From Muribaculaceae bacterium (lineage in GTDB: Bacteria > Bacteroidota > Bacteroidia > Bacteroidales > Muribaculaceae), in contig JAEDFO010000007.1 in the NCBI GenBank assembly GCA_016292745.1, forward strand, positions 1 through 58,550: 58,550 bases of DNA, given 5' to 3'. A program made the position numbers and the translations under genes. The notes under the pieces were generated by a model. That model had not been told where the DNA came from, searched no databases, and saw nothing but the letters and a program-made list of their open reading frames with translations. Positions 33,118 to 42,411 of the stretch are shown in pieces. How positions within the stretch are numbered: the stretch's first letter is position 1; the number at the start of each line of letters is the position of its first letter.

Positions 33118-35847
33118 TTATCTAACCAGTTGCTTGGTGTGCTTGCCGTTGCTCATACGCACTATGTGGAGGCCTTTCTCGTTAGCATCAACAGGCTGGC
33201 CCATGATGTTGTAGTGCTGCAATTCCTCGGCATTGTCGGTGCCGACGGTTTCAACACTCGAGTATTCGAAAGCAAAGGCATCGCCGGTGGCGAATGTCGA
33301 GCCGAGGTAGGCGGCATTTACAGTTTGCACGCCCCAGGTGAACTGTCCCGACTGGCGTGGGGCGAAGCGCACGGTGGTGTTGCATCCGGCATTGCCGAAG
33401 GTGTTGGTCTTGCGCACTCCGTCGAGTTCTCCGCCAATGAATGCCGAGCAATCGGTGATAAGGTGTCCATCGGCATCGCGAACAAAGAATTCGTAGGTTT
33501 CGCAGCCTGCGGCCGATGCTGGGGCGGTCCACGATAGTGTCACCGTGTTGCCCTCAACGGTGGCTGTGAGTGCTGAAGGAGCGTCGGGGCGCTGCGGGGT
33601 GGCGTTGGAGTTGCATGCCACCACCATTGTGCGGCCTTGCTGTTCGGGAGTCAGGAAGAGTTCATCCTTGAAATAGCCTTGGCAGCAGTAGTCCTTCACG
33701 CCGTCGCCGTTCCAGTCGGGGAACGAGATTGTTTGCGACAGAGCGCCGGGGAGTAGGGTTGCGCAGCGGAATGCACCGGTGCCGTTATTGTTCTCGTACA
33801 CGTGAGCTGTGGTGTTGTTGTTTATTCGGTCGTTGTAGCCTGAGGTTACGATGTCGAAATCGCCATCGCCGTCCCAATCGATTACGCCCACGGCTTCGGG
33901 CAGCGGAGAGCTGCGGTAGAAATATGTCTGCAGATACCCGTTCACCGATTTGAACGATGGGCGCTCGCCGCCTTGGTTGGCATACACAATCTGGCCGTAT
34001 GCGGTGCTGCCTTGGTTGGCGTCGCCCGAGCCGGTGATGTAGAAGTCCATCAGGCCATCGTTGTTGAAGTCGGCCACTTTCAGAGCACCTCCGGTGCGGC
34101 GGGCAACATCCGAGCCATTGTCGTTGAGGCCAAGCGGGGTGAAGTGTCCAGGGTTGGCCGGGTTGTTAAGATAAATTTCGGTGAGTACGTTCATGCCGGT
34201 GGTGCCGGTAACCTTTGCACTGATAATCAGGTCGGTGAAACTGTCGTTGTTGAAGTCGGCGGCTTCTATAATGGCGTTCGACAGGTTATACTCCTCGATA
34301 AACGGGATGGCCTCGAAGGTGAATGCATCGGCCTCGTACCCCAGGTTGTGGAGCACATAGTTGTAGCAAACGGTGCCTTGGTTGCCGATTGTTACAATAT
34401 CGGTGAGGCCGTCGTTGTCAACATCGATGATGGCAGCAGTGTGCGGTGCGCGTATGTCGAAGTCGAGGGCATTTCCCGAAGCATCCACAATGCTGAGAGC
34501 AGCAGCGCGGAAAGTGCCGTCGCCGTTGCCCAGGAATACACCTTCGCTGCCCAGCCCTTTTACGTAGGCATCTTCGGTGAGGCTTTTGCCGATGGCTTCG
34601 AATGCTACTATGTCCATTGTGCCGTCGTGGTTGATGTCGCAAGGCAGAATTGCCGGCATTTCAGCCACCTGGATGGCCGAAGCCTTTCCGTCGAGGTCGT
34701 TCCAAGCCTTGGTGGCATCGTCCCACAGGCTGATGTGCATCAATCGGCGCTTGGCAAAGCCGTCCTTTGCCGATTGGTTGTGGATGTTTCGTGTGGCGCC
34801 GCCCGAAATCATGTCGAGGTGGCCGTCATTGTTCAGGTCGACGATTGCGCTGCCGCCGCGTTCGTAGCCGCGGTCAATGTCAACGTAAGCCACATCTTCC
34901 CAGCCCAGAGCACGTTCGCCCTTGTTGACCGGGCGGATAAACGGTACGTTGGCCACTTTCAGGTCGTCGCCGTCGAAGCGCATTGAGCCAATGTATGTAA
35001 CGCGCGGATGAACGTCCGATGTGCTGTAGTGGGCGTGGAACGCAATGCGCATGTTGCCGTCGGCATCGTTGAACAGAGTGTGGTGGCCGGTGCCTACAAG
35101 GTCGTATATGCGGTGCAATATCGGGTTGGATGCCGATTTGGTCCATACCGGTTCCTTGAGCGAAGTGGTGGTGGCATAGCCCACGGCATAGTCCTGGCTC
35201 TGGTAGCCGTTGGCCGAATAGGTCAGGTAATATATACCGTTGTGCTTCACCATGTTCGGACCCTCGATAACTCGTGCCCACACATTTTCCCAGTCGGCCG
35301 ACACCGAGAAGCAATGCTTCAGTGTGCCCTCCTTGGGAGTGATACAGTCTTCGTCGAGTTCGCACATCCATATGCAGTTACCGTCGGTGAAACGTACAAA
35401 GAACAGATACGGAGTGCCGTCGTCGTCGCGGAACATCGACGAGTCGATGCACTTTTCTGAGCCGATAAGCGATTCCATCTGGTAGCCGCCCACTTGTACG
35501 AAAGGACCGAGCGGCGATTCGGAGCGTGCAGCAAACAAATGTTCGTTGGCCGAATAATACATCACATATCCGTCGCCCACCCGATATACTTCCGGAGCCC
35601 AGAACCATTGTTTTTCGGTGCAGTCGTTCTTGTGCAGGGCAAGCTGGCTCTGTTGTTGCCATTCTATGAGGTTGTCGGAGGTGAACACCACGATGCCGTC
35701 GCCCGAATAGGTGCCGTAGGCATAATAGGTTCCATCTTCATAAAACACAAATGGGTCGGCAAGCGGAAGCTTGCTCACTTGATACTGTGCCACGGCAGCA
35801 GCTGCGCTGGCAATCAGCAGAGCAAGTAACAGTGCGGTACGTTTCAT
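33118..35847 (-). CDS. secreted GH43-like protein with VCBS repeats and Por-type tail
   Basis: A 909-residue exported protein with a signal peptide (MKRTALLLALLIASAAAAVA). Residues about 25-320 form a five-bladed beta-propeller of the GH43 type (start LADPFVFYEDGTYYAYGT; later VIEGPNMVKHNGIYY). Seven Asp-rich VCBS/FG-GAP calcium repeats follow (for example DLNNDGHLDMI, DVDNDGLTDIV, DWDGDGDFDIV), then a fibronectin-III-like domain near 760-840. It ends in a sorting-signal-like segment (YNIMGQPV ... GLHIVRMSNGKHTKQLVR). GH43 enzymes cut arabinan or xylan, which fits the arabinose operon nearby, but the repeats are unusual and activity is not proven. Confidence 0.82.
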   Translation of the reverse strand: MKRTALLLALLIASAAAAVAQYQVSKLPLADPFVFYEDGTYYAYGTYSGDGIVVFTSDNLIEWQQQSQLALHKNDCTEKQWFWAPEVYRVGDGYVMYYSANEHLFAARSESPLGPFVQVGGYQMESLIGSEKCIDSSMFRDDDGTPYLFFVRFTDGNCIWMCELDEDCITPKEGTLKHCFSVSADWENVWARVIEGPNMVKHNGIYYLTYSANGYQSQDYAVGYATTTSLKEPVWTKSASNPILHRIYDLVGTGHHTLFNDADGNMRIAFHAHYSTSDVHPRVTYIGSMRFDGDDLKVANVPFIRPVNKGERALGWEDVAYVDIDRGYERGGSAIVDLNNDGHLDMISGGATRNIHNQSAKDGFAKRRLMHISLWDDATKAWNDLDGKASAIQVAEMPAILPCDINHDGTMDIVAFEAIGKSLTEDAYVKGLGSEGVFLGNGDGTFRAAALSIVDASGNALDFDIRAPHTAAIIDVDNDGLTDIVTIGNQGTVCYNYVLHNLGYEADAFTFEAIPFIEEYNLSNAIIEAADFNNDSFTDLIISAKVTGTTGMNVLTEIYLNNPANPGHFTPLGLNDNGSDVARRTGGALKVADFNNDGLMDFYITGSGDANQGSTAYGQIVYANQGGERPSFKSVNGYLQTYFYRSSPLPEAVGVIDWDGDGDFDIVTSGYNDRINNNTTAHVYENNNGTGAFRCATLLPGALSQTISFPDWNGDGVKDYCCQGYFKDELFLTPEQQGRTMVVACNSNATPQRPDAPSALTATVEGNTVTLSWTAPASAAGCETYEFFVRDADGHLITDCSAFIGGELDGVRKTNTFGNAGCNTTVRFAPRQSGQFTWGVQTVNAAYLGSTFATGDAFAFEYSSVETVGTDNAEELQHYNIMGQPVDANEKGLHIVRMSNGKHTKQLVR

Positions 35848-36085
35848 TGTTAGTTGAGTATTGTTTTTTCTGGTGGTTAATTATGTTTCATTATAAAAGG
35901 TGAGATAGCCGGCCGGCAATGGCTTGGGCATATCCGTACATTTTCGCAATTTCAAAATTAATCCACTCTGGGCCTCAACTATAGGTAGAATTGTGTTTTT
36001 AATGGGTAATTTTGTCTATCTGGTTCGTTCTTATAGGGTTTTAGGTTAGTAATACGGTGTAATATCTCTGTGTCCTATGCTATGA
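35848..36085. other. intergenic stretch upstream of the GH43 gene
   Basis: AT-rich leader region with no reading frame. The nearest minus-strand -7 candidate is in the repeat arm to its right (TATCTTTG, 36092-36099), which would give a leader of about 240 bases. No operator or riboswitch was recognised. Confidence 0.4.
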
Positions 36086-36138
36086 ATGCTGCAAAGATAA
36101 AGCTGCGCACTGCCCGGCGAATTGCTAAAACCGCCACT
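36086..36138. repeat. left arm of a paired outward-facing repeat
   Basis: Read outward (minus strand), this arm begins AGTGGCGGTTTTAGCAAT and ends TATCTTTGCAGCAT. It matches the right arm of the compact element at 51293-51343 over about 50 bases, and it faces away from a partner arm at 37112-37164. A TAnnTTTG box lies at 36092-36099, 26 bases past the conserved TTTA. The arm lies immediately before the acidic-protein gene's upstream region. Confidence 0.5.
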
Positions 36139-36196
36139 CTCTCAGGAATTGCATTTTTTGTGAATGATGGGCGATGTTTTGGCACTGGTTGCAGTA

Positions 36197-36204
36197 TATA
36201 TTTG
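36197..36204 (+). promoter_or_regulatory. -7 box candidate for the acidic-protein gene
   Basis: TATATTTG matches TAnnTTTG and lies about 48 bases before the ATG at 36252. A TTTG is present at 36178-36181, but the spacing is only 15 bases, shorter than usual. Confidence 0.4.
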
Positions 36205-36251
36205 CACTATCAATGGCAAATCATAGTATTAACCTTTAAACTATTGGCGAT

Positions 36252-37043
36252 ATGAACGACGATTATGACGATTTCGATGAAAACGAAGAGGAATTTGATG
36301 ACGAAGAATGCGAAGAAACTTCTCTGTCGAGCGAAGAACGCAGGGAATTGGCTCAAGATTTCCTTACAGGCCTGTCCGACTACGAATTCAACTGCACTCT
36401 CTATTGTTCTGGCGGTGGCGGCGATTCCACCTCTACCGAAAGTACCATAGAGATTTCGGGCAGCGATATCCTGGCCATGCTTGGCGAAAGCTACAAGGAA
36501 CTGGCCGGATGCACCGACGAATATCCTGACTTCGACGAAGAGTTGCAGGATTTGGCGCGCGAAGAATGCTGTCCCGAAGATTTCTATGACGCCGATTTCA
36601 CCGAGCCCGAGCCGCTCAGGGAAATTGCCCAACGTCTGGCTAATGTTGACAGCGAACAGGAAGCCCTTAGCATAATCGACAGCATTCAGGGTGGAGATTA
36701 CCAGGTGAAAGTGGATTATCCACCATATTTCTACGATGTAATGGCCGATGTTGAGCTAACTGCCGACCAGGCGCGGGCTGTGGTGCGCGATTGCATTGAA
36801 GAATACCCCGAAGTAGTGGCACGTTGCTTCGAATCATACGACGACATCGATTGCGACGACAGCAACCAAATTCTTGAAGAATCAATAGAATTATCCGACC
36901 TGCTCGACGAGGCATTCTCCTTCAGCGGTTCAATCGACGGCATCGACGATTATGTATCGGGCATCGAGAGCATTGTCGACGATATCCTCGGGGGCGATAT
37001 CTGCTCGCTCGACGATGCTTACGACCGCGAAAGCGAACTCTAA
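36252..37043 (+). CDS. orphan, extremely acidic protein
   Basis: A 263-residue protein I do not recognise. By count, 81 residues are Asp or Glu and only about 11 are Lys or Arg, so the net charge is near -70. Acid residues occur along the whole chain, most densely at the N-terminus (DDYDDFDENEEEFDDEE). There are nine cysteines, including a CC pair, a GGGG turn, and no signal peptide or membrane segment. Acidity of this kind is seen in DNA mimics, chaperone-like buffers and metal binders; none is shown. The gene is single, ends at a strong terminator, and lies between two arms of a repeat found again at 51 kb. Confidence 0.75.
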   Translation: MNDDYDDFDENEEEFDDEECEETSLSSEERRELAQDFLTGLSDYEFNCTLYCSGGGGDSTSTESTIEISGSDILAMLGESYKELAGCTDEYPDFDEELQDLAREECCPEDFYDADFTEPEPLREIAQRLANVDSEQEALSIIDSIQGGDYQVKVDYPPYFYDVMADVELTADQARAVVRDCIEEYPEVVARCFESYDDIDCDDSNQILEESIELSDLLDEAFSFSGSIDGIDDYVSGIESIVDDILGGDICSLDDAYDRESEL

Positions 37044-37068
37044 CCACCAAGATGCTCTCATAAAACAA

Positions 37069-37103
37069 TGTATCCCGATGGCCATTACGGCCATCGGGAT
37101 ACA
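37069..37103. terminator. strong bidirectional terminator
   Basis: A perfect 15-base stem (37069-37083 with 37089-37103) with a five-base loop ATTAC separates the acidic-protein gene from the convergent arabinose operon. It is flanked by A/T runs on both sides and can stop both transcripts. Confidence 0.85.
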
Positions 37104-37111
37104 ATTATATC

Positions 37112-37164
37112 AGTGGTGGCGATTTTCGCATTTCGGCGGCATATACCTTTGGTAATTTTGCCGT
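37112..37164. repeat. right arm of a paired outward-facing repeat
   Basis: Plus strand starts AGTGGTGGCGATTTTCGC and ends TAATTTTGCCGT. It corresponds to the complement of the left arm of the 51 kb element (51223-51270): the TTTTCGC block, exactly 25 bases, then TAATTTTG. A TAnnTTTG box at 37153-37160 would fire into the 3' end of tkt, antisense to it. Confidence 0.5.
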
Positions 37165-37194
37165 AGGAGATGCGGGCATCGCCATCGGTAAGTG

Positions 37195-39207
37195 TCAGAG
37201 CATTGCTTTCACTTGGCGGTAGACGTTTTCGGCGGTGTAGCCGAGTTTTTCGTCGAGTACCTTGTAAGGAGCCGAGAATCCGAAACTTGGCATGCCCCAC
37301 ACCTTGCCGTTGTGGCCAACGAGGCCCTCGAGCGTTACGGGAAGGCCGGCGGTGAGGCCGAAAATCTTAGAGCCTTCAGGCAGCACGCTTTGCTGATACT
37401 CCTTGCTTTGGCATCGGAAGAGGCCTTCCGAGGGGACGCTCACGATGCGTACCTTTATGCCGTCGGCACGGAGCAACTGGGCGCCGCTCACCAGTGTCGA
37501 CACTTCTGAACCGCTGGCAAGCAGTATTACGTCGAAGTCGGGGTCGCTGTCGGCCACTATGTAGGCACCGTGGCGAGCTTGCTCGTAGTCGGTGCCAGCC
37601 GGAAGTTTGGCGATGTTCTGGCGCGAGAGCACCAATGCAGTCGGGGTGGCCATGTTTTCCATAGCCATAGCCCAGCACACAGTGGTTTCATCGGCGTCGG
37701 CAGGACGGAACACGCGTATTGAGTCGTTGCCGTGGTGATTCTTGAGCTTCTCCATCAGTCGAATCTGGGCTTCCTGTTCCACCGGTTCGTGGGTAGGGCC
37801 GTCTTCGCCCACACGGAATGCGTCGTGGGTCCAGATAAACTTGATGGGCACTTCCATCAATGCAGCCATGCGGGCAGCAGGCTTCATATAGTCGGAGAAT
37901 ACGAAGAAAGTGCCGCAGGCAGGGATAACGCCGCCGTGCAGATACATACCGATGCACATGCAGGCCATGGTGAGTTCAGCCACACCGGCCTGGAAGAATG
38001 CGCCGGAGAAGTCGCCGGCTTGCATCGAGGTGGTTTTCTTCAGGAATCCGTCGGTCTTGTCGGAGTTCGACAAGTCGGCCGATGAGCACACCATGTTGGG
38101 CACCTGCTGAGCGAGCACTCCCAGGCAAGTGGCGCTGGCGGCACGGGTTGCCGAACCTTCCTTCTGCACGCAAGCGCTCCAGTCGACTTTCGGAGCGTTT
38201 CCGCTGAACCATTCCTTCAGCTGGGCAGCCTTTTCAGGGTTGGCTTTTGCCCATTCAGCTTCTTCGGCACGACGGGCAGCCACAATTTGTTTCAGAGCTT
38301 CGCGGCGGTCGGCATACAGCTTGGCAACGTCGGGGAAAATCACGAATGGGTTTTCTGGGTCGCCACCCAGGTTGCGGATGGTGTTAACGTAGGCATCGCC
38401 GCCCAGAGGAGCGCCGTGGGTGTTGATGCAGGCCTCGTAGCTCGAGCCGTCGGCGCGCAGGGCCCCTTTGCCCATCACCGTCTTGCCGATGATTAGGGTA
38501 GGGCGATGCTTCTCGGCCAGAGCGGAATCGAGGGCAGCGCGAATGTCGTCGGCATCGTTGCCGTTGCATGTAATCACGTTCCAGCCCCAGGCCTTGTATT
38601 TTGCAGCAGTATCCTCTTTCATCACCACATCGGTAGGAGTGGAAAGCTGGATGTCGTTGGAGTCGTAGAACATAATCAGGTTGTCGAGGCCCAGCAGACC
38701 GGCAATTCGGCCTGTGCCCTGCGAAATTTCTTCCTCAACACCGCCGTCGGAAATGTATGCATATATCTTGTGTTGCATAGGGGTGTGTCCCAAACGAGCC
38801 TCGAGGAATTTCTCGGCCACAGCCGCGCCGGCGCCAAAGGTATGCCCTTGGCCTAGGGGGCCGGAGGTGTTCTCGATGCCGCGGGCGAGGTCGCGCTCGG
38901 GGTGTCCGGGCGTAGGCGAGCCCCACTGGCGGAACTGCTTCAGTTCGTCGATGCTGAATCGGCCTTGAAGAGCAAGAGCCGAATAAAGCATGGGCGACAT
39001 GTGTCCCGGGTCGAGATAGAAACGGTCGCGGCCGGTCCATTCTGCATCATCGGGGTCGTAGACTAGATATTCCGAGAAAAGGACATTGATAAAGTCGGCT
39101 CCACCCATAGCGCCACCTGGATGACCCGAATTGGCTTTCTCCACCATCGAGGCGGCAAGAATACGGATGTTGTCGGCTGCATGCAGCATTACTTTGTTGT
39201 CGTTCAT
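37195..39207 (-). CDS. tkt: Transketolase
   Basis: A 670-residue thiamine-diphosphate enzyme. The N-terminus shows NSGHPGGAMGGAD; the cofactor and magnesium region reads YISDGGVEEEISQGTGRIAG with SDG in place of the usual GDG; the pyrimidine-domain region has FSDYMKPAARMA and THDAFRVGEDGPTHEPVEQ. It moves two-carbon units between pentose, tetrose and triose phosphates. It is the last gene of the arabinose operon, 12 bases after the arabinofuranosidase, where it would channel xylulose-5-phosphate into central metabolism. It may be an operon-specific copy. Confidence 0.95.
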   Translation of the reverse strand: MNDNKVMLHAADNIRILAASMVEKANSGHPGGAMGGADFINVLFSEYLVYDPDDAEWTGRDRFYLDPGHMSPMLYSALALQGRFSIDELKQFRQWGSPTPGHPERDLARGIENTSGPLGQGHTFGAGAAVAEKFLEARLGHTPMQHKIYAYISDGGVEEEISQGTGRIAGLLGLDNLIMFYDSNDIQLSTPTDVVMKEDTAAKYKAWGWNVITCNGNDADDIRAALDSALAEKHRPTLIIGKTVMGKGALRADGSSYEACINTHGAPLGGDAYVNTIRNLGGDPENPFVIFPDVAKLYADRREALKQIVAARRAEEAEWAKANPEKAAQLKEWFSGNAPKVDWSACVQKEGSATRAASATCLGVLAQQVPNMVCSSADLSNSDKTDGFLKKTTSMQAGDFSGAFFQAGVAELTMACMCIGMYLHGGVIPACGTFFVFSDYMKPAARMAALMEVPIKFIWTHDAFRVGEDGPTHEPVEQEAQIRLMEKLKNHHGNDSIRVFRPADADETTVCWAMAMENMATPTALVLSRQNIAKLPAGTDYEQARHGAYIVADSDPDFDVILLASGSEVSTLVSGAQLLRADGIKVRIVSVPSEGLFRCQSKEYQQSVLPEGSKIFGLTAGLPVTLEGLVGHNGKVWGMPSFGFSAPYKVLDEKLGYTAENVYRQVKAML

Positions 39208-39219
39208 AATTGAAGAGTA

Positions 39220-40776
39220 TTATTTGATTTTAATTACAACAATTGATTTTGCCGGTACTTTGGCAGTGACAGCGCCTTTTGCAATTTTGGCACCCTTGAA
39301 TTCAGCCGGGCTTACGCGGTTGGGGTGGGCAAAGTCGTTGTAGTCGGTTACAGCATTGGCGGTGAGGATGGTTCCGCTTACGGCCGAGGCCTTCTTGTTG
39401 AGGCCGTCGAGTGCGAGCGACACATTCTGGTCGCTATCGAGGCTCACATTGGCCATTGCCACCACGATAGAGCCGTCGGCGGTGCGGGCGGCGCTAACCG
39501 AGAGCAGCGGGATGGTGCGGTTGTCGCGAACCTTCATCGAGTCGGTGGCTACGTCGATAGGCAGGTAGGTGGCTTCCTGGAAGTCCTTGTACATGCTGAA
39601 CACGTGATAGCTCGGGGTGAGCACCATATGTCCGGTGCCTTTGGTATCGGTGAGAATCATCGCTTGAAGCACGTTGACCACTTGGGCAATGTTGGCCATG
39701 CGCACGCGGTCGGTGTGGCGATGGAACACGTTGAGCGACAGAGCAGCCACGAAAGCGTCGCGCAGACAGTTCTGCTGATAGAGGTGTCCGCTGATGGTGC
39801 CTGGTTCTTCGTCCCACCAGGTGCCCCATTCGTCGACGAGCAGGCCGATTTTCTTCTCAGGGTCCTTTTCGTCCATAATCGAGCTGTGGATGCTGATAAC
39901 GTCTTCTATTTCGAGGCATTTGCCCATGGTCCAGTAGTAGTCGTCGTTAGAGAAATTGGTGGCCGAGCCTTTGCTGCCGCTCCATCCAGGAACGGTGTAG
40001 TAGTGCAGCGATAGGCCATTCATAATGCCGCCCACATTGTTCATCATCACGCGGGTCCAGTTGTAGTCGTAGTCGCTGGCGCCCGAGGCTATCTTGTAGA
40101 GGCGATGGTTGTCGTAGTTACGGCAATATGTTGAATAACGGCGGAACAGGTCGCCGTAGTATTCAGGGCGCATCGAGCCGCCGCAACCCCAGCTTTCGTT
40201 GCCCACGCCAAGGAATTTCACGTTCCACGATTTCTCGCGGCCGTTTTTGCGGCGCAGGTTAGCCATTGGGGTGTCGCCGTCACTGGTCATGTATTCCACC
40301 CATTTAGCCAGTTCCTCGACTGTGCCACTGCCCACGTTGCCGCTTATGTATGGCTCGCATTCAAGCATTTCGCACAGGTTTAGGAATTCGTGGGTGCCAA
40401 ACGAGTTGTCCTCGATAGTGCCGCCCCAGTTGTTGTTCTGCATTTTCGGGCGGTTCTCCTTCGGGCCTATACCGTCGGTCCAGTGATATTCATCGGCAAA
40501 GCAGCCACCGGGCCAGCGGAGCACGGGAATCTGCAGTGCTTTCAGCGCGTCGAACACATCTTTGCGATAGCCGTTGATGTTGGGGATAGGAGAGTCTTCG
40601 CCCACCCACAGGCCTCCGTAGATGCAGGTGCCCAGATGTTCGGCAAACTGGCCGTAGATTTCCTTGTGGATTTTCTGCGTGCCGCGGTCGGCATGGATAG
40701 TCACTTTGGTGTCGTTAGCCAATGCGGCCACGCTTAGCGTGGCCGTCAAGGCGATTATAGTGAATATTCGTTTCAT
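39220..40776 (-). CDS. GH51 alpha-L-arabinofuranosidase
   Basis: A 518-residue enzyme with a signal peptide (MKRIFTIIALTATLSVAALA), so it acts in the periplasm. The TIM barrel carries the acid/base Glu194 in GVGNESWGCGG and the nucleophile Glu316 in LLVDEWGTWWD, both typical of GH51. A C-terminal beta-sandwich follows from about 400. It removes terminal arabinofuranose from arabinan or arabinoxylan fragments. It sits 23 bases after araB and 12 before tkt, supplying arabinose to the same operon's catabolic enzymes. Confidence 0.93.
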   Translation of the reverse strand: MKRIFTIIALTATLSVAALANDTKVTIHADRGTQKIHKEIYGQFAEHLGTCIYGGLWVGEDSPIPNINGYRKDVFDALKALQIPVLRWPGGCFADEYHWTDGIGPKENRPKMQNNNWGGTIEDNSFGTHEFLNLCEMLECEPYISGNVGSGTVEELAKWVEYMTSDGDTPMANLRRKNGREKSWNVKFLGVGNESWGCGGSMRPEYYGDLFRRYSTYCRNYDNHRLYKIASGASDYDYNWTRVMMNNVGGIMNGLSLHYYTVPGWSGSKGSATNFSNDDYYWTMGKCLEIEDVISIHSSIMDEKDPEKKIGLLVDEWGTWWDEEPGTISGHLYQQNCLRDAFVAALSLNVFHRHTDRVRMANIAQVVNVLQAMILTDTKGTGHMVLTPSYHVFSMYKDFQEATYLPIDVATDSMKVRDNRTIPLLSVSAARTADGSIVVAMANVSLDSDQNVSLALDGLNKKASAVSGTILTANAVTDYNDFAHPNRVSPAEFKGAKIAKGAVTAKVPAKSIVVIKIK

Positions 40777-40799
40777 AAGTAAACGTTGGTTTGGATTGG

Positions 40800-42389
40800 T
40801 TATTTGTTTTCTACTGCGGCATGTTCAATGGCCAAGCCCTTCTTGTAGGCTTCAATCCATTTGTTGAACCCTTCAACATCTTCGGCCGTTGGCTTGATTT
40901 CCTCGCCCACGGCTCCTGCAAACACTTTTGCGTCGAGCCAGTCGGCAAGGTTAAGCTGTTCGGCGTTGTTGGCCATGAAAGCGCCCAGCAGGGCAATGCC
41001 CCATGCACCGCCTTCGCCGGCAGTCTCCATTACTGAGATTGGCGAGTTGATGGCGGCGGCGAGCACGCGCTGTCCCACGCCCTTGGTCTTGAACAGACCG
41101 CCGTGGCCTGTTATGCGGTCAACTTCCACTTTTTCGTCGTTGAAGAGGATGTCGTTGCCTATTTTCAGCACACCCACCGAGGCATACAGGTTGGCACGCA
41201 TGAAATTGGCGAGCGAGAAGTTGTCGGTAGCCGAGCGAACAAACAGCGGACGACCCTCAGCGAGGCCAGTGATAGGCTCGCCCGAGAAGTAGTTGTAAGC
41301 CAGCAGGCCTCCGCAGTCGGCGTCGCCGGTGAGGGCACAATTGTACAGGCGGCCATAAATCTCGTTCATGTCCACGGGAATGCCCATCAGTTCGTTGTAC
41401 TGCTTGAAAATGTTCACCCAAGCGTTGAGGTCGCTGGTGCAGTTGTTGCAATGCACCATTGCCACGAGGCTGCCGTCGGGGGTGGTTACCATATCTATCA
41501 TCTCGTAAGGGCGAGAGAGGTCTTTCTCGAGCACAATCATCGAGAACGACGATGTTCCGGCCGACACGTTGCCGGTGCGCTGCTTCACGGCGTTGGTGGC
41601 CATCATGCCGGTGCCGGCATCGCCTTCGGGCGGGCACAGTGGCACGCCGGGCTTCAGGTTGCCACTCACGTCGAGCTTGCGGGCGCCCTCTTCGGTGAGT
41701 GTGCCGGCAGGCTGTCCGGCAAGGAGCACCTTCGGAAGAATGTCGTTGAGAGTCCAGGGCAGACCTTTCGGTGCGATGAGCTTGTTAAACTTATCCACCA
41801 TTGTAGCGTCGTAGTTGCGTGTGGCAGGGTCGATGGGGAGCACTCCCGATGCATCGCCTATGCCGAGTACCTTCTGGCCTGTGAGCTGCCAGTGCACATA
41901 TCCGGCAAGGGTGGTGATGAAATCGATGCTGGCCACGTGCTCCTCGCCGTTGAGGATGCATTGGTAGAGGTGCGAGATGCTCCAGCGCAACGGAATGTTG
42001 TAAACGAAGAGTTCCGACAGCTCGGCAGCAGCCTTGGCGGTGTTGGTGTTTCGCCATGTGCGGAACGGAACAAGTATGTTCTGGGCTTTGTCGAAAGCCA
42101 TGTAGCCGTGCATCATTGCCGAGAATCCGAGAGCGGCGAGCGAATGGATTTCGCAGCCGTATTGAGCAAGAACATCTTTGCGCAGGTTGGCGTAGCAGTC
42201 TTGTACACCGTGCCATATGGCGTCGATGCTGTAGGTCCAGAGGCCGTCGACGAGCTGGTTTTCCCATTCGTGGTTGCCTTGGGCAATAGGTTTGTTGTTT
42301 TCGTCGATAAGTACTGCCTTTATTCGGGTAGAGCCGAACTCAATGCCGAGGATGGCTTTGCCCTGTATGATGGTATCTTTTGCGGTCAT
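40800..42389 (-). CDS. araB: Ribulokinase-type FGGY kinase
   Basis: A 529-residue sugar kinase of the FGGY family. The N-terminal phosphate loop reads ILGIEFGSTRIKAVLID, and the C-terminal half has VSAGTSSFSM and GEGGAWGIALLG, the ADP-binding segments. By family it phosphorylates a ketopentose or its isomer; position between araA and the arabinofuranosidase makes L-ribulose the likely substrate. It is closer to the Bacteroidetes group of ribulokinases than to E. coli AraB, so the substrate call rests on context. A strong hairpin lies between it and araA. Confidence 0.85.
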   Translation of the reverse strand: MTAKDTIIQGKAILGIEFGSTRIKAVLIDENNKPIAQGNHEWENQLVDGLWTYSIDAIWHGVQDCYANLRKDVLAQYGCEIHSLAALGFSAMMHGYMAFDKAQNILVPFRTWRNTNTAKAAAELSELFVYNIPLRWSISHLYQCILNGEEHVASIDFITTLAGYVHWQLTGQKVLGIGDASGVLPIDPATRNYDATMVDKFNKLIAPKGLPWTLNDILPKVLLAGQPAGTLTEEGARKLDVSGNLKPGVPLCPPEGDAGTGMMATNAVKQRTGNVSAGTSSFSMIVLEKDLSRPYEMIDMVTTPDGSLVAMVHCNNCTSDLNAWVNIFKQYNELMGIPVDMNEIYGRLYNCALTGDADCGGLLAYNYFSGEPITGLAEGRPLFVRSATDNFSLANFMRANLYASVGVLKIGNDILFNDEKVEVDRITGHGGLFKTKGVGQRVLAAAINSPISVMETAGEGGAWGIALLGAFMANNAEQLNLADWLDAKVFAGAVGEEIKPTAEDVEGFNKWIEAYKKGLAIEHAAVENK

Positions 42390-42411
42390 ACTAATAATGT
42401 GTGTATTTAAC

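Noticed and set aside
36070..36255. short plus-strand frame running up to the acidic-protein gene
   Set aside because: It translates the repeat arm and the promoter region; no ribosome-site or family evidence.
41103..42410. 435-codon open frame on the plus strand opposite araB
   Set aside because: Exact antisense of a well-recognised kinase gene; the translation shows no domain and is explained by codon bias of the minus-strand gene.
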